This document shows positions 36,668-48,191 of a stretch of DNA of 64,000 nt, piece after piece; within the stretch, counting starts at the first letter, position 1, and each line of letters begins with the position of its first letter. Source of the DNA: Erigeron canadensis (Eukaryota > Streptophyta > Magnoliopsida > Asterales > Asteraceae); contig NC_057764.1 of assembly GCF_010389155.1 (NCBI RefSeq), positions 41,672,275 through 41,736,274 on the forward strand, read 5' to 3'. The notes under the pieces are model-generated. The model saw nothing but the letters and a program-made list of their open reading frames with translations. It had not been told where the DNA came from and made no database searches. Position numbers and translations under genes: made by a program.

Positions 36668-36674
36668 TATATAA
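36668..36674 (+). promoter_or_regulatory. TATA box of MIR156 copy 1
   Basis: TCTATATAAGGA lies about 130 bp upstream of the hairpin. The same motif, with a similar leader (TTCTTACT...CACATA...ATCAAA) downstream, precedes the other intact MIR156 hairpin at 45832, supporting a retained promoter. Confidence 0.5.
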
Positions 36675-36794
36675 GGAATGCTAGACTCCAGTTTCTTACT
36701 TGCACATAAAAATCAAACAGTAGTGTGAGTTCTAATACAATGAAACACCCCTGGTCTACTATACATACCATACTCGCTAAGTTAGAAAGGTAAA

Positions 36795-36900
36795 AGGGAG
36801 GTGACAGAAGAGAGTGAGCACCCATGGTCTTCTTGCAAATACTACTACATTTTCATATGCATGAAGCTATGTGTGCTCACCCTCTATCTGTCACCCCCGC
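36795..36900 (+). ncRNA. MIR156: MIR156 precursor, copy 1
   Basis: The mature miR156 sequence TGACAGAAGAGAGTGAGCAC is exact at 36802-36821. The 3' arm (about 36872-36895) reads GTGCTCACCCTCTATCTGTC, the usual star strand, so a foldback of about 100 nt with an intact stem forms. miR156 is conserved in land plants and represses SPL transcription factors by cleavage and translational block, holding the juvenile phase. Expression is not shown by sequence alone, but arms, spacing and TATA box all look functional. Confidence 0.93.
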
Positions 36901-37111
36901 CCCGTTTATCATTCTCAATCTCTATTTTGCTTTCTCGATGTATTTTGTTGTATACATTATTTGTTACAAATATTTTCTAGTTATACCACAAAAAGGAAAT
37001 TTTGTAAAAATTTTGCGTTATGCACGCCTCTTCTAGTCATGTGAAAGCAAGTTAGAAAGAGTGGCGAGTTCAAAGATTTCAACTTCTTTTTAATAAATAT
37101 CTAGTGTTTCA

Positions 37112-37245
37112 AATATGAGTACAGAAGATAGTGAGCACAAATGGCTTTTTCTTGCATTATACACGGAGTCATATATCAAAGAATTGGCACGGCAGGTGTT
37201 GGTTGAAGCTATGTACGTGTGCTTACTTTCTATCTGTCACCCAAT
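37112..37245 (+). ncRNA. Decayed MIR156 copy
   Basis: The 5' arm TACAGAAGATAGTGAGCAC (37120-37138) is miR156 with a lost G and a G-to-T change. The 3' arm GTGCTTACTTTCTATCTGTC (about 37218-37237) is the matching star with substitutions. The loop is longer (about 80 nt). It lies 300 bp after copy 1 and keeps traces of the shared loop (TTTCTTGCAT). Some arm changes are paired and others are not, so it is either a relic or a source of a variant small RNA. Confidence 0.65.
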
Positions 37246-38637
37246 AACACTCTTATACGGTAGCTCTTTCTCTAGCTAAGAGGCTTTTTTTTTTTTTTTT
37301 TGATTAACATGTCCTTAAACTTGGATCCAATTTGTTTGTTTTAGGAGAAAAAGGGAAACACAACATTGAAACCAAATGGATGCATGATCCTAAGCTCAAA
37401 TAACATTGAAATAACATTCAATTTGTTTGCTAATTAAAATTTCTCTTTTGTGCCATTCCTAGCTAGCTACTTGATAGTCAAGCCTAAGAGAACTATATGG
37501 ACTCTGGCCTATAGTAGTGCTATTATTCCTGTTTGTTTACTCATTATTTAATTAATTAAAAAGATTGGTCACTAATTAATTTGTTCACCACACACCAAGT
37601 TAGTGAACAAAAAATTGGTCACGACTTCTCATGTCTCTTCTATATATATATATATATATACACATACATATATATATGTGCTTGTTTTCTAATCTAGTAT
37701 ACAAGCTAGGTTTGTCTCTTTATTTTTCTCATCATCATGTAATTAAAATCCGAGTTTAGGTTTGCAACCGTCAAGTACATTTATTCAAAACCGATGCTTC
37801 TGGGGCTGGAAAATTAATTTTTGTAGAACTAATTAAGATAATGTCTTGAATCCTAAACATGTCATTCCAAAAAAAACCATGTCATTACAAAAAAGAGTAC
37901 GGGTACATGGTAAGTGGCAGGTCATATATGGCCCCGGCCCCTTGTTTGGCACCATATATTGAGTAAATAGCAGTCATATGAATGGCCGGCGCGGCTTTGA
38001 GGTGATCGAGATTGTGACAAGTGACGAAAGATATATCAGTTGGAGGCTTTGATTAATTGCTAGCTGGTCCGTCGTCAATAAATTTTTAATAATGTCACAT
38101 TTTCAGTTTGATTAATTAGTGCCAATATATGTTTGATTTTATTTCTGTTAGTATATATATATGGCTTTTGTCATTTTGATTATGGTTAATTATGTTTTAA
38201 TTAAGGCCGGACGAGTTCGTGACCAGCTAGTTTATATATATTGTTGAACTTTTTATTCCAAACAGATCGATCTACAAATATGAATCTACTATATATATAT
38301 ATATATATATATATGCATGCTTATGATCAATGTAAATGTGTGTCATTAATTGGTAGAATTATATAAAATGTACGTGTAGAAGTACTATTCAAATTTGTAA
38401 GCTTCCAAAAGTGGGAAATCATATGTTAGACATGTGTGGACTACTTGATTAATTAATAACAGAAAAAGGACGACGTACCGTCGGTCCTAGCTTATAGACG
38501 AAAGCATCAGTCACCTCCTAATTGACATGATACGTACCGATCGATCGGAGATGCCTACCTACCTAACTTTATAGTTAGTTCGGTACTACTCGATCATCAC
38601 AAGGTTTTGGTCTAATATTGAGACAAATCATGCATTA
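37246..38637. other. Non-coding spacer in the MIR156 region
   Basis: AT-rich with several (TA)n tracts (37642-37662, 38290-38314). No coding feature seen. Confidence 0.4.
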
Positions 38638-39064
38638 CGGTGTGGGGGAAAAATCAGTCTCTCCAAAGAATATATATAATCAGAAGATATCGGCAAATAT
38701 ATTACCAAAATACCATATCTTTTACATTTTCTTACACTTAAAAAATGTATAAATGAATTCACATATGTAAAAGTGTGAACATTTATTACATTATTATATT
38801 TCACATGCATGGAAAAAATTCCACACTTTTAAATATATAATACGAGTAATATATTAATTGTGCATACTTAATTAAAATGTGAAAATAAAATTATAACACC
38901 AAGGGAGCGTGAAGAACCGAAGAAGTTAGGTGTTACAAATTAACTTTCATATATTTAAGTGTGAAATTATTTAACGGATGACGGTGTGAGTGTGAGGTAA
39001 AAATCAGTCTCGCCAAAGAATATGATCAAAAGATATCGGCATATATTACCGAAATACCGTATCT
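38638..39064. repeat. Spaced direct duplication of about 80 bp
   Basis: CGGTGTG...AAAAATCAGTCT then CCAAAGAATAT and AAGATATCGGCA...AATACC recur at 38638-38720 and 38982-39064, about 345 bp apart and roughly 80% alike. Both copies sit in the MIR156 region; function unknown. Confidence 0.65.
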
Positions 39065-39485
39065 TGAATGTTAGATGTTGAATAAGTTAACTTTATTTAC
39101 ATTATTACGAGTATTAATAAAACTATAACAATTTGACATACAATTTCCACAACTATAGCCTGCGGTATTATATGTATGTATGAAAGTGTATGAATATATG
39201 GTAAGAGATAGTGATTCGACTTTAGCTAATTTTTTAAAAATCCAATTCTAGCTATTGAAGTTTGTGAATTGTTGACGATAACAAATTTGTGTTTGTATTT
39301 ATATATTGTCCCACTGAAATGCAAGTATCTTAGACAACAATGTTACACTACAAATAATGTTTTATTTTCGTGTAAAGAAATTTCTACAGACTTTTATTTC
39401 TATATAATTTTACATACATAAAAGCGTGAACAAATTAAATTTACTCATGCTAACTAAAAGTGTGAACAAATACAACATCGTTTGT

Positions 39486-39672
39486 AGTGTTAGTTCAACT
39501 GGTTGAGTCACTAGGTTTTACATCGGAGTCGGGAGTTCGAATCCGAGTAAGGACCCAATGATACCATTCCAGAATTGTCGTTTTATTCCATGTTAAGACA
39601 ACCGATTAAATGCATCTTGTTAGATGGCAGAGGTTAGGTTTATTCCAGAAGTGTCGTTTCGGGGTATGAAAA
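39486..39672 (+). mobile_element. tRNA-derived SINE
   Basis: A box TAGTTCAACTGGTTGAG (39491-39507) and B box AGTTCGAATCCG (39534-39545) at tRNA spacing, then about 120 bp of unrelated tail ending in GGTATGAAAAAAATGC. The good B box suggests it is younger than the other two SINE relics. Confidence 0.65.
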
Positions 39673-40210
39673 AAATGCAAGTCTTAATTAGTTGTATCAA
39701 TACCTCTAAGTTTGGTAAAAAAAATAAAATTGAGTTCCACCATTCCATATATGAAAAACCCAATGACTACTGCTTGTTGTATAGAAATACTGCCATATGC
39801 TAGTTTGAATGTGTAAAAGGCCTTTTTTTTGACGTTTTGGTTTCTAATTAAAATCAAATTGTAGGTATGTTGAGCAAAGTGAACCTTACCTACTTTAGCA
39901 CTCCATAATTAATACAATCAAACTCATTATTCATATATATATATATACTCATATATTTCAAACCCAGCCACAACCACAATGTATCAAAGACATGGCCATT
40001 ATTTGCTATCAAATTAACTATCTAATGCGTACAGAATCATATTATACATAAGCATATAGAAGCGCGCTAGCTAGCAATGTATGTAAAAGAAAATCAAAAA
40101 AAGTAGGAATCTAATCAATCAACGAAGTTCCACTTCCGTGGTTGGGGTGAAATAATATTAATATATATACTGTAGCAAGATCGTCCGCGTATATATATAA
40201 ATAGTGTCAA

Positions 40211-40353
40211 GTGGGGCACGAGGGAAGCTACACGTCAAAGATGCTATGGAATGGGCGAAAGTTATATATATATATATATAGAGTTGAAAGAGATTGGATG
40301 CATAGATAGATGAGAGAACATGCATTTATATGGCGCAGAAGAATTGCATCCAC
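40211..40353 (+). repeat. Unknown conserved block, copy 2
   Basis: Part A GTGGGGCACGAGGGAAGC with TACACGTCAA (40211-40238), and part B TGAGAGAACATGCA...AGAATTGCATCC (about 40310-40353). A TATA-like TATATATATAAATAG ends about 12 bp upstream of part A. A (TA)n tract has expanded between A and B. Homologous to 30767-30866 and 43851-43996. Confidence 0.65.
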
Positions 40354-40942
40354 TATATAACTATCATTAAGTCAATCAATTGAGAAAAGAGAACAACAAG
40401 AAAGGTTACACACTTACATGCATGCTTGAAAAGATGCTAGCTAGCTTTATGATTTGGGAACCTTTTGTGCCAATAATTAATTATACTTAATCTATTTTTG
40501 AATCATTACTACTGTAATATGTAGCATGCATGAAAAATCATTGCATCATATGATGCAAGAATAATCAGATTGATCGAGTGATTAGAGGGCCTGATTAAGC
40601 TTGAAAGGCTTGTTGTTTTCATATACTAGCTAGGGAATTAGTATATATGCAGGTTCTTGCATTTGAATAAGTAGGTGATTATTTTCTTGGTAACTTTTTC
40701 CATACAACAGCATTTCTCAAATATTAACTTTAACATATACTAAAGCATATCTTGTATATATATAATATATTATTATCAATAATAATCAATAGAAAAGCAT
40801 AAATACTTCAGGTTGCTTTAATTTTCCTGGTCTAAGATATACTATATATATATATATATATATATGCAGGTTCTTGCATTTGAATCGCTCTGTCGACATT
40901 TGATTGATTGCTTCTTTCATCCCTATATATATATATATATAT

Positions 40943-41105
40943 CCTAAATTTAGTTATGAAATACTTACATATTTAATTTTTTAATCCATAAAATTTATAG
41001 GGTCAAACATTTATTCATTAAACAAAAAAATTATAAAATTAGTATGTGAGAGTTACACATTTAAGTTTAGGTACCGGACAGACTTAAATTCACTTTTCTA
41101 GTTTT
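40943..41105. mobile_element. Foldback MITE, third copy of the family at 619 and 829
   Basis: TTTTTTAATCCATAAAATTT and, further on, AGTATGTGAGAGTTACACAT with TTAAGTTTAGGTACCGGACA correspond to the inverted arms of the 619 and 829 elements. TA microsatellites flank it at 40925-40942 and 41110-41121. Confidence 0.5.
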
Positions 41106-41339
41106 CCATATATATATATATAGGTTTTAGGTAAAATAAAACAAATATTAATGTAAAACAAATAAAACAATAGGTTTTTCTATAGTGATAATCACCGTGC
41201 ATCATAAAAATCATAGTACATCAATTGTTTCGTGAATCTTCGTGCATCAATTTAATCATGATCTAAGGGTCAAGATCTTGTCCTATTTGTTTTACTTTAA
41301 TACTTGTTTTACAATACCCAACCCCTATATATATATATA

Positions 41340-41640
41340 ATATATATATATAGGGAAAGGTTATTTTGAGAACCCTTTTTATGCAAGAACCTTTGAGAAC
41401 TTTTCAAATCAAGCCCAACCGATGATCTTTACAAGAAAATTGTTTTTTGATTGTTTTCTGAATAACTTATGTGTAATTTTTGAAGTTTATAATTGTGTGG
41501 AGGCATGGATTATCATCTGTTATACAATTATATGAAGATTTAGATTCTTGATTACATATGCACGAATATTTCTATGATCACATGTATGCAAGTAGATCAC
41601 ATGTAATCATACATTCACTTCCCCCTTAGTATTATATATA
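41340..41640. other. Microsatellite-flanked repeat, unclassified
   Basis: Starts after (TA)n with GGGAAAGGTTATTTTGAGAA, followed by GAACCTTTGAGAACTTTTC. A similar GAGGAAAAGGTTCACATGAG follows a TA run at 48705. Probably another microsatellite-targeted MITE family. Confidence 0.35.
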
Positions 41641-42059
41641 GATAGATATGTCTTTATCTTTTGCTTTTTTTGTTAGAGAGGAGGAGGAGGAGGACTAGCA
41701 CATGGTTTTTCGTCAATTTTTGTCTCTAAAGTTTGAATTGATGCCGACCACACCCTTCATTCGTTGATCCACTTCTAATAAGCTAGGATGCATGATCGAC
41801 TCACATGCACTTATTGAAAACTATTTGTCCTTTTCTTGCTTTTATCGAAACAAATATATAGTCAATGTATGTAATGTGTTACAAATGAAAATATAACAAA
41901 GGCAGGAGTCAGATGAGGCAACGTACGAGTGGTCTTTTTCTAGCTAGAGGTGGATTTATAATTGGTTATCTAAATCGGGACATGATCTAGTTGTGGCCCA
42001 TGATCTATAAGTGGTCTTATGCACATGGATTATAAAATTTCAGTTTAAATTTTGATGTG

Positions 42060-42522
42060 TTATATAATACGAAAACGGTATCCGCTCGTTGTGGCGGTGA
42101 TGGAGGTGATCGATAACGGGGTGGTGATGTAATGGCGGCGGCAACGGTTATCCGGTGATTTACCTGACGGGATCCGTCATCGGATTTAAAAATTCGTCGA
42201 AAGTATATCGAATGACCACTCTAATGAAAGAGCATGAAATTTTAAGAATACCCATATAATTTTTATAATTTATCGATGTACGGTTTTTGAGATAAAAGAT
42301 TTTGAATGAATTAGAAGGATAAAATGATATGCAGGAGAGACAAAAGAAATGATTGATTGAGATTTGAGGATATAAAAAGAGTATTGTAATTATTTTAATT
42401 AAATATAGAATAGATGGAAGAGACATTTTGAGAAAATACTTAAAATTAATATTAAGAATTAAGTTCAATATTGAAAATATAGAAGAAATCTGCTTTATAA
42501 TATTATATAGATATAGATATAA
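42060..42522 (-). mobile_element. Helitron-like element on the minus strand
   Basis: On the minus strand it opens TCTATATCTATATAATATTA (about 42520) and closes with a GC-rich hairpin whose plus-strand form is CCGCTCGTTGTGGCGG (42080-42095). The inner GCCGCC-rich part resembles the copies at 1325 and 30172. It has no Rep/helicase; the open frame inside has no domain. Confidence 0.45.
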
Positions 42523-43850
42523 ATTTATTAAAATTTATATGAGTTGATTGAGTATTAAACGTGTTTTTATTGGTATAATTTTTGTCAGATACGAGTATTA
42601 TAAAGCACAAAATAAAATTTTTCAGTTCAAAATTAATAACTAAAAATTTTAAAATAGAACATTTTTAATGTGACAAATAGAATATTTTTTAAAAGTGATA
42701 GCACGATTCTAAGAGTCAAATAACATCTATATCATGCTGTGTTAATGTTACAACTGACTGGGAAATGTACGATATGAACCTATACATACATCCAGAGAGT
42801 AACTACCTAACAAACTATACCCAAAAAAACTGCCTAACAAACTATACCCAGCTTGTAAGCGCTTAATGAGTATTTACAGTAAAGGTCCTTGTAGTTTCTG
42901 AAAATGATGTCTTCAGTCCTTGAAGTTGAAGACTAATTTATATGTCTCCAACTCTCCATAGTTACGCATTCTATATCATAATGATATTTTTCTACTGATC
43001 ATTTCCATTATATTCAAAATCTTTAAATTAGGTGTTTTCAAATAAACACCTTAATTTGTGTGATTTTATGCGAAGCATGGAGGTAATGACGTTATGTGGA
43101 GGTCGTTTATCCATATATATCAAAGTGAAATATAATGGCCGGCAAAAGAGGGAAAAAAAAAAACTTTGACCTTTCTTTTAAGTTAAAATATAAAGAGTGA
43201 AAATTATCTAACTCACATCAGTTTATTTTTAATCATCCAATGTGGCAGATCCTTTGGAATAGTTCTTAAAAATGAAATTGAACGGAAAAATAAATTGAAA
43301 AAAGTTACTTGTACTTTTGACTGATTGGTAGTCGGCAATATATGGGTGTGACGGCACGGCGCGGCGCTCTTGGTGGATGGCAATTGGGAATGATGTAAAA
43401 GAGAAAAGAACAATTATCGGTGTTTTGGGAAAATAAGAACAAATCATGATTAAAAACATGTTGAAAACTTAAGTTTTATCTTTTACAGGTGACGGGGGAT
43501 CAGAGAAAGCATTTTGATTAAGTTAGTTAGAATTAAAGAACCCTTACAAGAGATTTCAAGTTAATTTGAAACCATGCATCGATCATGGGTAAAAATCTTG
43601 AGGGTGACTAATTAGTAAATATATAGTCGGAAACAGTCACAAAGATGTCCTAGTTAATTAATCCACGTATAATACATCCGAGTAAAATTAAAAAACTTAA
43701 ATAAACAAAATTTGAAAAGAGAATAAAAGATTGAAATAATGATCGAACCAACATTTTAGAATCTCATACGTACATAAAATATATGGTTGGGGTGCATTAT
43801 ATTATATATAAAAAATCCCTAGCCTAGCTAGCTTCCGAGAGATCGATTAA
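42523..43850. other. Intergenic, no gene seen
   Basis: AT-rich. Open frames on the minus strand around 43213-43459 overlap one another and show no domain or signal. Confidence 0.4.
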
Positions 43851-43996
43851 GTGGAGCACACTGGAAGCTAGCTACACGTCAAGCAAGCATGCTGCATATA
43901 TATATATGATATGATATGATAGCCGAAAGTAATTTAGATCAAGATTGGGTGATGAGAACATACATGGGCAAAAAGGAATTTCAATTCGATCCATCC
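43851..43996 (+). repeat. Unknown conserved block, copy 3
   Basis: Part A GTGGAGCACACTGGAAGC followed by TAGCTACACGTCAA (43851-43882, with a GCTA duplication) and part B GATGAGAACATACATGGGCA...TTCGATCC (43950-43996). Like copy 2 it is preceded by GGTTGGGGTG and a TA-rich, TATA-like stretch. It lies 2.2 kb before the second intact MIR156 hairpin. Confidence 0.65.
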
Positions 43997-44779
43997 ACCA
44001 TTCCAATATAAGCTAGGCCAATCAAGAAGAAAGTTGTTCTAGAATAGTAGTAGGCCATATTATCTGATCACTGTATACATCTTTATGCTTTTCCAAACAT
44101 ACATATATAATCATACCCACTGCACCTTAATTACCTTAATCTATCTTGAGATGATGTTTCTATATAAGCGCGCGTGATATATATGATTGACTAATTAATT
44201 CCATAAAAAAAGCATAAGTTTATTGGATTAACAAGTAAGTTATTGCATTATTCGATACAAGCTAGCTAGCATATGAATATATGATGACATGATGGATTAA
44301 TTAGAATTAACCTTAATCCTAGATGGTCCTAATTAACTAACTAATTATTGGCCTCAATTCAGATTTAATTTGCTTCTTTAAAGTATAGTACTGTATCATC
44401 ATATCCATAAAGTAGCTACTAGCTAGGTAAAGTGCCTATATATATATGTGCGTGTCTCAGCCAAACCTATCAACCAATTAAGCATCATTAATTATTGCAT
44501 ATAGTTTATATGTATAAAGCATATATACTTTATTGTCCAAGATACTTGGTGTAGCTTGCTAAGGCGTGTTGAGCTTTGATTGATTTTATTCTTTTATCAC
44601 CCCATATATATTCCTTTAGATCTTTTTCCCGAATTCCCTTGATTAATTATATATATGAGGAGCCACCATTAACATGCATACGTACTTATCAACACTAAAG
44701 TTCTTAATTATATCTTATAATTAATATATGTAAGTGTCTGTGTACTTATATACATATGTCCTAATATTTGTTTAAGAGA

Positions 44780-44810
<31 letters not shown>

Positions 44811-45063
44811 TTATAGGGAATCTCCTCTATACACACCTACCAATTCCGCATAAACATCCACTATACGCGAGTATGTTCTTATACGGAAAGTATACTCATT
44901 TTGACTAGAAAAGTCAAAGTGTCATATGGGAAGTATCAATGTATACTTCCCGGTGGGTGTTTAAATACCCACAAACACTCACCATACGGTAAGTATAAAT
45001 TACAAGGTGGATTTTATCCCAACGCATACAAATTGACATAAAAGTAACGCATAGTACTCTAAG

Positions 45064-45185
45064 CACTACTACAGAAAAGCCCAATAGCTCGAGACCGCTT
45101 TTTGGGGTCATAGAGACCGCCCGGTCTCTATAGCTAGTGGTCTGTCACGTTTAACCGATCTCTATAGTAGCTATAAAGACCTGGT
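45064..45185 (+). mobile_element. CACTA (En/Spm) transposon end
   Basis: CACTACTACAGAAAA is the classic CACTA terminus. Subterminal repeats GAGACCG and GGTCTCTATAG follow in both orientations. No matching inverted end was found further right, so this is a truncated terminal fragment. Confidence 0.75.
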
Positions 45186-45831
45186 ACGTGGAGGACGACA
45201 TAGAGCTTGGAATGAAAAGGGAATTGAATTCAGTTTCATCAATTCTAGACGCATGCATGGGCTTTGTGCATGGTTTGATGACACCCATATCTTAGTAAGA
45301 GTATAGTAATCAATTACGTACTATGATAATTTTGTTATTTCCTGGAAATCAATACTACTATTTCCTGGAAATTAAATAAACCTTTTCAAAAAGTGGAATC
45401 AAATTCAGTTTCTGGAGACAACCTGATGATGAAGTCATTTCACTACTCAGAATCAGCACTCGAATTGAATTCTATGAGTAACTATATATAATTAATTAAT
45501 TAATTATCGTGGTATCTAACACTTTGGGGTCCAACTACTTACTCAAATGAAAGGCGTATCAATTTACCCTTTCACACTTTGCATCAAACATTATCTTCTT
45601 TAATATCGATTGTCAACTAATTAACGCAAATTAAGCTAAAATAAAGGGAAAATCATCTTGTGTGTTCGTGAAATCGATCGATCGATCATCTATTTATGAA
45701 ACTTAGTCGTTAATATATATACTACACTGATTTAATTTTTGAACTGATGATGGAGGAGGAGAATAATAGCACTTCACCAGATTAAAATACTAATATTTTT
45801 GAGGACATGGAAAGTAGCTTTGAAGAGTCTA

Positions 45832-45838
45832 TATATAA
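45832..45838 (+). promoter_or_regulatory. TATA box of MIR156 copy 3
   Basis: TCTATATATAAGGATG about 225 bp before the hairpin, with downstream TTCTTACTCACATATCAAAT, parallels the promoter at 36668 (TCTATATAAGGA ... TTCTTACTTGCACATA). The shared layout indicates both loci were copied with their promoter. Confidence 0.5.
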
Positions 45839-46059
45839 GGATGAAAACCCTCTACTTCTTACTCACATATCAAATCATGTACAAGAAAATGTATTTTCTA
45901 ATAATGCATGGTACAGAAGAAGTACTACCACCAACCAAATCAGGAAAGCTAGCTACCTATATATATATATATATATATACATACTACGGTTTCCTTCTAT
46001 ATATGGCAGCCAACAAAAAGTCAGAATGTTCCTAAATATATGAAACTATATGTAAAGGT

Positions 46060-46156
46060 AAAGAGCGGTGACAGAAGAGAGTGAGCACCCATCGCCCTTT
46101 CTTGCATGGTACATGCTTGAAGCGATGCGTGCTCACCCTCTATCTGTCACATCCTC
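46060..46156 (+). ncRNA. MIR156: MIR156 precursor, copy 3
   Basis: The exact mature sequence TGACAGAAGAGAGTGAGCAC occupies 46069-46088, and the star arm GCTCACCCTCTATCTGTCAC 46131-46150. Extra pairing CACCCATCGC with GCGATGCGTG extends the stem and leaves a short loop (CTTTCTTGCATGGTACATGC). It is the tightest of the three foldbacks. Targets and role as for copy 1. It is on the same strand, 9.3 kb downstream. Confidence 0.94.
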
Positions 46157-48103
46157 TACTACTCTCTCTTGATCTCTTATTATAATGTAATAACTACCTT
46201 CTTTTTAGTATTGATTTAGATATGCTAATTAAGATCGATACTAATACAGATCAGTTTTATTCGATCATCTTTAATTGGTAAGAACTTTGTAATCATCACT
46301 AGATGATCGACTTAAATTTTAGTAACTCTAATAAATTAATTTTTGTTCAAGCTAGCTTGTGAGATTTCAATCAAGTTAAAGATGTAGATCGATTATATAT
46401 GGTAATTAATTATCTGCCTCCTATTATATAGTATGGACAGTTTCAATGGATGAGTGTCATTCGATCATATAGCTGTGTACATTTTCAAGTACGTCCTTTA
46501 ATACAGACGTATATATATAATATATATGATCGAATCCTGCTTCAAAAAGTTAGTGTATTTTTATCTTTTGCCTTGATTGGTATAACCACTGAAAATACAA
46601 GAGATTAGATGTGGCTATGTATATTAATTATTCGTATCCAGAGGCGTAGCTAGTAGGGTACGTACGTACTAGCTAGGTATTTGGCCCCGGGCCTCATAAA
46701 TACTACTAGCCAACTCACTATATAAGTTAATTTGAGCCGGGTTAGCCTAATTAAATCCATATAGAGTTTTAATGAAGATTTAACCATCAATGATCCATTG
46801 ATCTAGCTAGGTTTGGAAAAGGGCGAAAGCAACAAGCAAGCAAGCACCAAAACATCAAATTAATTGAAATCCCCCGGCCGGCCAGGATCCTAGCTAATTA
46901 CCTTCAATTCTATTAGCCAGTTGTATTATTCATCATATATATGATATGATCGACTTGTTCCTTTTCTCTCTTTATTCAATTCTGTGTACCACAATTTTAT
47001 TACGTAAGTGCGCTAGATAATTACAAAGTTTAGACATAGAAAGATCAAGGATCAATTAATTTGCCAAATGCAAGTTTACAATATTTTCTTACTCCTCTAC
47101 TACATATATATATATATATATCTCCAATTAAAAGAAAAGTAGAGATGGATGGTACTACGACGTCATTGAAGATGGCTAGCCTCCGGTTTGGTTAATCTCC
47201 TTGAGATCGATGGTTGAGGTGGTGATTCGATCTCCCATGTAACGTCCATGCATAAAACTAACAGTTTGTATCATATCATCAAATTGATCGACACTGCATA
47301 ACATTGGGGAGGCCCGGATTACCAGCCCCAAGTCAACTGGTCAATGCCAGATGGATAGACTTATTTGATTCTTATATATATGTACATATTGTTATTATAG
47401 GAGCCTTCATTTAATTAGTCGGTATGCCAATAATTAATGAAGAACGATAATAAAGAAGAGAAGCGAGAAAACAACGACATATAGCTAGGATCGATCTGCA
47501 TGATATTTAATTGCAAAAAGCTGTAGTTAATAATTAATTATGACTAGCTAATCATGAAACAAACCCTTTGCACAACTGCATGTGTGATGGTTATCAAGTG
47601 CTAGTAAAGACAATAGTTATAGTGATTATTGATGTATATATATATATATTTGAGGTTTCTTGATGTATAGAATAGGAATTTTGATTTTAAAAGGGAGCGC
47701 TGGACATGTCATCCACTGTAAATCAGATTGGAATTGTAATATTGGTTTTGTGATATAAATAAAATGGAGGTACTTTAAATCAAAATGGTCTATCAATGAA
47801 AGTATCATAACTTTTGATTTATTTATTATATGTACAACTGTTACTTCATAATATACAAATTTACAATACATATGACTATGATAAATTAAAGAAAAGTTTT
47901 GATACTTGGATCATCTCGCAATCTATAGTCTATTCTAAATCTATATACAAATATAAAATGACCAAGTATCTTGGAAACCAAATATTGTAAAAATTTAAAA
48001 TCTCCCAACTAGAACTAGGACATTAAATGCTATTAAGATGTTGAGCTGTGCAAAAAGTTGACTTTTACAAGCCTCCCAATACGACTCCCCCCCACTATCT
48101 CTT
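46157..48103. other. Intergenic, no gene seen
   Basis: AT-rich with several TA microsatellites. A hAT-end scrap, CAGAGGCGTAGCTAG, is at 46640. The right end is the DUF3511 gene promoter. Confidence 0.4.
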
Positions 48104-48110
48104 TATAAAA
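48104..48110 (+). promoter_or_regulatory. TATA box of the DUF3511 gene
   Basis: CTTTATAAAAATTC sits 88 bp upstream of the start codon, preceded by a C-rich patch and followed by a CT-rich leader, an ordinary plant core promoter. Confidence 0.55.
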
Positions 48111-48191
48111 ATTCAAACACAATTTCATTTCCCATATTAAAAAAAGTCAAAATCCCCAAAATTTCTCTCTTTCATTTTCCCCAAACTTCCA

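Noticed and set aside
39486..39545. Possible tRNA gene
   Set aside because: A and B boxes are present but the acceptor stem does not pair and a SINE tail follows, so it is called a SINE.
42160..42468. 102-codon minus-strand frame
   Set aside because: Lies inside the Helitron-like element, AT-rich low-complexity residues, no helicase or Rep motif.
45799..46043. Two overlapping 78-codon frames upstream of the MIR156 hairpin
   Set aside because: They contain a translated TA microsatellite (YIYIYIY) and overlap the miRNA leader; no sign of coding.
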